The translations under genes and the position numbers were made by a program. From positions 1-30,430 of the forward strand of contig CADAXO010000034.1 in NCBI GenBank assembly GCA_902791885.1: DNA of 30,430 nt. The letters are read 5' to 3'. The notes beneath the pieces are model-generated. The model saw only the letters and a list, made by a program, of their open reading frames with translations, was not told where the DNA came from and did no database searches. Below are positions 26,426-30,430 of the stretch, one piece after another. Origin of the DNA: Oscillospiraceae bacterium. GTDB taxonomy: Bacteria > Bacillota_A > Clostridia > Saccharofermentanales > Saccharofermentanaceae. Every line of letters starts with the position of its first letter. Position 1 is the first letter of the stretch.

Positions 26426-26434
26426 ATTATAACA
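26426..26434 (-). promoter_or_regulatory. Extended -10 promoter of the DacF-like gene, possibly leaderless
   Basis: On the minus strand TGTTATAAT (complement of 26426-26434) ends seven bases before the ATG at 26418. Transcription would start at the start codon. No good -35 hexamer is seen. Confidence 0.5.
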
Positions 26435-26451
26435 ATAATAAGTTTTTTTAG

Positions 26452-26457
26452 TATAAT
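26452..26457 (+). promoter_or_regulatory. -10 element of the miaB-mutS operon
   Basis: A perfect TATAAT follows a run of seven T residues in the AT-rich divergent region. It predicts a start near 26464 and a leader of about 20 bases that contains the AGGAAAGGA ribosome binding site. The -35 region is poor. Confidence 0.5.
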
Positions 26458-26484
26458 TAATTGTTCATAGGAAAGGAAACAATA

Positions 26485-27939
26485 ATGGCTGTAATAAGGG
26501 TAAATCCAGAAGATCTCCGAGAGCGGGATCTCGCATTGAAGGAGCTTGTCGAATACTTTCAGGCTCTGAAAGCTTCTAAGGGCCGCGATATCACATATAA
26601 TGTCAGAACTTACGGCTGTCAGCTTAATGAGTCAGATTCCGAGAAACTGTGCGGAATGCTTCAGAGCATGGGCCTTAAGGAGGTAAGGGAGGATTCTCCT
26701 GCCGATGTGATCATCTTCAACACATGTGCCGTAAGAGAGAATGCTGAAGACAGGCTCTTCGGTAATCTCGGCATAGGTAAGGCTGATAAGAAGTCCGACA
26801 AGGATAAGATCATAGCCGTATGCGGCTGTATGACCAAGGTCCCCGAGAACGTTGAGAAGATTAAGAAGAGTTTCCCTTACGTTGATCTCGTTTTTGATCC
26901 CCAGCAGCTTCATCTTTTCCCGGTGTTCCTTAGGGATGCTGTAGGAAGGAAGAAGCAGCTCGTTAATATATCCGCAGAGGATTACATCGTTGATGACGCT
27001 CTCGTTCCCATTACGAGGAAGAGGAAGTTCAGGGCTCTCGTGCCTATCATGTACGGATGCAACAATTTCTGCACATACTGCATCGTTCCTTATGCGAGAG
27101 GTCGTGAGAGATCCCGTGACATGTCCGAGATCATTGATGAGCTTAATAAGCTCGCATCTCAGGGCTACAAGGAAGTAATGCTTCTCGGCCAGAACGTTAA
27201 CTCGTATAAGGGCAGCAACGGTGAGCGTTTCCCTGATATTCTCGAGGCAGCATCGAAGATAGAAGGATTTAACAGGATAAGGTTCATGTCATCCCATCCC
27301 AAGGATATATCCACGGAGATTGTTGACATCGTCTCTTCCAATCCCAACATTGAGACACATCTTCATCTTCCTCTTCAGTCCGGTTCTGACAGGATACTTA
27401 AGCTTATGAACAGACCCTATAACATAGAGGATTATCTCAAGACTGTTCATTATTTCAGGGAGAAGGTGCCTCACGGTTCAATATCCACAGATATCATCGT
27501 CGGTTTCCCCGGTGAGACGGAAGAGGATTTTGCCTGCACTTTGGATGTTGTGAAGGAATGCGAATTTGATTCTGCCTTTACTTTCCAGTATTCCAAGCGC
27601 CCCGGAACCAAAGCGGCATTGATGGAGGATCAGATTCCTCATGATGTCGTTACTGAGAGATTCGGAAGACTTCTTGCCATTCAGAATGATCTTGCATATA
27701 AGTCTAATCTTGCCAAGGTCGGTAAGACCGAGGAGATCCTGATCGAGGGCCAGAGTTCCACGGCTCCCGACATACTTACGGGAAGAACGCTTTCCAATCA
27801 TCTTGTTAACTTTACGATCCCTGAAGAGCTTAAGGTAGAAGGCAGATCTGCCGATGATTACGAAGGAATGCTCTGTGATGTCAAGTTCACAAATGCACGT
27901 CCTTATTCGGTTGATGGAGAGATGGTGAGGCTCAAATGA
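26485..27939 (+). CDS. miaB: tRNA-2-methylthio-N6-dimethylallyladenosine synthase
   Basis: MiaB adds a methylthio group to i6A37 in tRNAs that read codons starting with U, using two iron-sulfur clusters and S-adenosylmethionine. The 484-residue protein shows the three N-terminal cluster cysteines (Cys45 in TYGCQLNE, Cys81 in NTCAVRE, Cys115 in GCMTK), then the radical SAM motif Cys192-x3-Cys196-x2-Cys199 in GCNNFCTYC. LPLQSGSDRIL and a C-terminal TRAM domain follow. The ATG at 26485 is chosen because AGGAAAGGA lies about eight bases before it; a TTG at 26461 lacks such a site. The stop overlaps mutS in ATGA. The tRNA-Leu(UAA) in this window is a possible substrate type. Confidence 0.95.
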   Translation: MAVIRVNPEDLRERDLALKELVEYFQALKASKGRDITYNVRTYGCQLNESDSEKLCGMLQSMGLKEVREDSPADVIIFNTCAVRENAEDRLFGNLGIGKADKKSDKDKIIAVCGCMTKVPENVEKIKKSFPYVDLVFDPQQLHLFPVFLRDAVGRKKQLVNISAEDYIVDDALVPITRKRKFRALVPIMYGCNNFCTYCIVPYARGRERSRDMSEIIDELNKLASQGYKEVMLLGQNVNSYKGSNGERFPDILEAASKIEGFNRIRFMSSHPKDISTEIVDIVSSNPNIETHLHLPLQSGSDRILKLMNRPYNIEDYLKTVHYFREKVPHGSISTDIIVGFPGETEEDFACTLDVVKECEFDSAFTFQYSKRPGTKAALMEDQIPHDVVTERFGRLLAIQNDLAYKSNLAKVGKTEEILIEGQSSTAPDILTGRTLSNHLVNFTIPEELKVEGRSADDYEGMLCDVKFTNARPYSVDGEMVRLK

Positions 27940-30430
27940 CACAGAACAAAGAATTACGCCTTGATGACGTGCCTTACGAGAGCCTTTCTCCGATGATGCA
28001 GAAGTATGCCGATCTGAAGCGTCAGATGGGCGAGAAGATTATCTTCTACAGACTCGGTGACTTCTATGAGTGCTTCTTTGATGACGCGCTGCTTGTTAGT
28101 AAGACGCTTGAGCTTACACTGACTGCAAGGGACTGCGGAAGCGGTATGAGAGCTCCAATGTGCGGAGTTCCGCATCACGCTTATAAGTCCTATGCGGCAC
28201 GCCTTGTAAATGAGGGTTATAAGGTAGCCATCTGCGAGCAGCTGGAAGACCCTGCCACGGCGAAAGGCCTCGTCAAGAGGGGCATCGTCCAGGTTCTTAC
28301 CCCCGGCACAATGACAGATACGAATGAGCTTGATGACAGGAAGAATAATTTCCTTATGAGTATCATGTGTGTCGGAAACCAGTACGGCGTTGCCGTTGCT
28401 GATATCACAACGGGTGATTTTGAAGCCACACAGCTCGATTTTACCGGCAATGATGAGCATCTTATCAATCTCATTGGTAAGTATTCTCCTTCGGAGATCA
28501 TCTATAATCCGGGATTTACGTCATCGAACTGCTACAAGGTATTAAGACAGGCCTTTGAGATCTCTTATACCGAGAGATCTGAGAGGGACTTTGTATCATC
28601 GGATCTTAGAAGCAACAAGCAGTTTAAGATATACGGAGCTGATAAGTTCAAGGACAGCGACCTTATGATCAGCGCCTGCGCAGCTTTGATCTCCTATGCT
28701 GATGAGACACAGACCAACAAGGTAATGCACCTTAATTCAGTCAATTGCTTCAAGGTCTCCGAGACCATGGAGATCGACTACAGCACCAGAGTAAACCTCG
28801 AGCTTACACAGACCATAAGAACGGGTTCGAAGAAGGGTTCGCTTCTTTGGGCGATAGACCGCACCAAGACTGCCATGGGAGGAAGACTTCTCCGTAAATG
28901 GATAGAGGAACCTCTCATAATCACAAGTGCGATAAATGCGAGACTTGATGCCGTCGGCGAATGCTATGACAGGTTTATCGACAGGCAGGAACTTATCGAA
29001 TCTCTCACAGGTCTTTACGATATCGAGAGACTCGCCTCTAAGGTGTCACTCGGAAGCATTAACGCCCGTGAGATGCTGTCGCTTAGAAATTCCCTTGGTA
29101 AGCTTCCTTTCCTTAAGGAGGCGGCTTCAAGGTTCTCCCAGGGCATCTTCCGTGAGATAAACAGCATCCTTGATCCGCTTGAGGATATATACGAGCTTCT
29201 TGATAAGGCGATAGCCGAGGATCCTCCGCTTACCATAACTGACGGAGACATCATTAAGCCCGGGTACAACGCGGAATGCGATGAGTTAAGGGATATTGCA
29301 TCCAATGCCACCAACTACATCGGTGAACTCGAGATAAGGGAGAGAGAGAAGACCGGCATCAAGACTCTAAGAGTCGGTTATAACCGCGTATTCGGCTACT
29401 ATGTGGAAGTTCCAAGAAGCGTTAAGGAACTGCCGCCTGAATACGAGCGTAAGCAGACCCTCGCAAATAATGAGAGATACATCTCACCTGAGCTTAAGGA
29501 GCTTGAGGTAAAGATACTTGGTGCAACATCCAAGAGAACCACGCTTGAATATAATCTCTTCGTAGAGATAAGAGAGACGGTTAAGGCTGCTTCTGACAGG
29601 CTTTTCGGCAGTGCGCGTGCAGCTGCTCTTATTGATGTCATCTCATCTTTGGCAGAGCTTGCAGACAAGGAGAAGTATACTCGTCCCGTTGTCGACAACT
29701 CGAATGCTCTTGAGATCCGCGACGGAAGGCATCCCGTAATAGAGCAGATGCTCTCAGGTGTTGACCGTTTTGTTCCCAATGATACAGATATCGATGAGGA
29801 ACGGCGCATAATGGTGCTCACGGGTCCCAACATGGCCGGTAAATCCACATACATGAGACAGACAGCCATTATAGTGCTGATGGCTCAGATGGGATCCTTT
29901 GTTCCTGCTTCTTCTGCACACATAGGTCTCGTAGATAAGATTTTCACGCGAATCGGCGCATCTGACGATATCTCGATGGGTCAGTCCACATTCATGGTGG
30001 AGATGAAGGAAGTGGCGGGAATACTTAAGAATGCTTCGGCATCGAGCCTGCTTCTTCTTGATGAGGTAGGCCGAGGCACTTCAACTTACGACGGCCTGTC
30101 GATCGCGTGGGCAGTTCTCGAGTACATAGCTGATCCTAAGATATTGTATGCCAGAACGATCTTCGCCACGCATTACCACGAACTCAACCGCCTCGAGAAG
30201 ACGGTTCACGGTATCTTTAACAACCACGTTGATGTATCTGAGAACGACGACGGCGTAGTATTCCTTCATAAGATAGTCGAAGGCGGCACTTCTGATTCAT
30301 ACGGCATTGAAGTTGCAAGGCTCGCGGGCGTTCCTTCCGACGTTCTCATGAGGTCCAGAAATATCCTTAAGGAACTTGAGCGCCTGGGCGAGATCAAGAC
30401 CTCGGATGATGCCGATCTGCCGGGACAGGA
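27936..30430 (+). CDS. mutS: DNA mismatch repair protein MutS, 3'-truncated by window edge
   Basis: MutS binds mismatches and small loops and starts repair. The visible 831 residues cover nearly all of it. The mismatch-reading motif Phe43-Tyr-Glu45 lies in RLGDFYECFF, followed by the connector, lever and clamp domains, and the ATPase with the Walker A motif GPNMAGKST from residue 630, DISMGQSTFMVEM, Walker B LLLLDEVGRGTST and TIFATHYHEL. The start overlaps the miaB stop in ATGA; the GGTGAGG before it is a usable ribosome binding site. No stop is reached before the window ends. miaB-mutS is a common order in Clostridia, with mutL often next. Confidence 0.97.
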   Translation, partial: MTQNKELRLDDVPYESLSPMMQKYADLKRQMGEKIIFYRLGDFYECFFDDALLVSKTLELTLTARDCGSGMRAPMCGVPHHAYKSYAARLVNEGYKVAICEQLEDPATAKGLVKRGIVQVLTPGTMTDTNELDDRKNNFLMSIMCVGNQYGVAVADITTGDFEATQLDFTGNDEHLINLIGKYSPSEIIYNPGFTSSNCYKVLRQAFEISYTERSERDFVSSDLRSNKQFKIYGADKFKDSDLMISACAALISYADETQTNKVMHLNSVNCFKVSETMEIDYSTRVNLELTQTIRTGSKKGSLLWAIDRTKTAMGGRLLRKWIEEPLIITSAINARLDAVGECYDRFIDRQELIESLTGLYDIERLASKVSLGSINAREMLSLRNSLGKLPFLKEAASRFSQGIFREINSILDPLEDIYELLDKAIAEDPPLTITDGDIIKPGYNAECDELRDIASNATNYIGELEIREREKTGIKTLRVGYNRVFGYYVEVPRSVKELPPEYERKQTLANNERYISPELKELEVKILGATSKRTTLEYNLFVEIRETVKAASDRLFGSARAAALIDVISSLAELADKEKYTRPVVDNSNALEIRDGRHPVIEQMLSGVDRFVPNDTDIDEERRIMVLTGPNMAGKSTYMRQTAIIVLMAQMGSFVPASSAHIGLVDKIFTRIGASDDISMGQSTFMVEMKEVAGILKNASASSLLLLDEVGRGTSTYDGLSIAWAVLEYIADPKILYARTIFATHYHELNRLEKTVHGIFNNHVDVSENDDGVVFLHKIVEGGTSDSYGIEVARLAGVPSDVLMRSRNILKELERLGEIKTSDDADLPGQ

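Overview
The window looks like a chromosomal segment of an anaerobic Clostridia-type Bacillota. The reasons are strong AGGAGG-type ribosome binding sites, tightly packed and overlapping genes, a T-box leader, the gene order miaB-mutS, an F-type ATP synthase with a sodium-type c subunit, a spore-photoproduct-lyase-like radical SAM protein, and a sugar-sensor/GGDEF/EAL signalling protein of a kind I associate with rumen and gut Clostridia. The species cannot be named from sequence alone. There is no phage, insertion sequence, CRISPR array or replication origin.

Layout. (1) Bases 1-9162, plus strand: the end of a histidine phosphatase, folA, a complete ATP synthase operon (atpI-B-E-F-H-A-G-D-C) and a ThrE-type amino-acid exporter, closed by a bidirectional terminator. 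atpC carries an 8-bp tandem duplication that breaks its frame. (2) Bases 9296-11299, minus strand: one large membrane-spanning, low-complexity surface protein with its own promoter. (3) Bases 11409-11678: a tRNA transcription unit with a strong promoter, tRNA-Leu(UAA), an initiator tRNA-Met whose T-stem carries an apparent extra base, and a terminator. (4) Bases 11695-19980: a chain of overlapping genes for an MTA/SAH-nucleosidase-like protein, a spore-photoproduct-lyase-like radical SAM enzyme, a short-chain dehydrogenase, an intracellular family 2 glycosidase, and a c-di-GMP signalling protein now split in two by a frameshift. Its second half ends in an unusual beta-helix. (5) Bases 20031-25015: a leucine-specific T-box leader followed by leuA, UDP-galactopyranose mutase and a GT-C-like membrane protein. 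(6) Bases 25012-26418, minus strand: a DacF/PBP5-like protein whose catalytic motifs are all degraded. (7) Bases 26485 to the end: miaB and mutS, which runs off the window.

Working together: regions 1 and 6-7 are housekeeping (energy, folate, tRNA modification, mismatch repair). Region 5 joins leucine synthesis to galactofuranose precursor supply and a probable membrane glycosyltransferase. Region 4 pairs a sugar hydrolase with an intracellular sugar-sensor-type c-di-GMP protein. The features most worth attention are the atpC duplication, the two-carboxylate sodium motif in AtpE, the pseudo-carboxypeptidase, the EAL/beta-helix fusion and the bulged initiator tRNA. Three separate indel-like lesions (atpC, the signalling gene, tRNA-fMet) lie in one window, so assembly error must be considered beside real decay.
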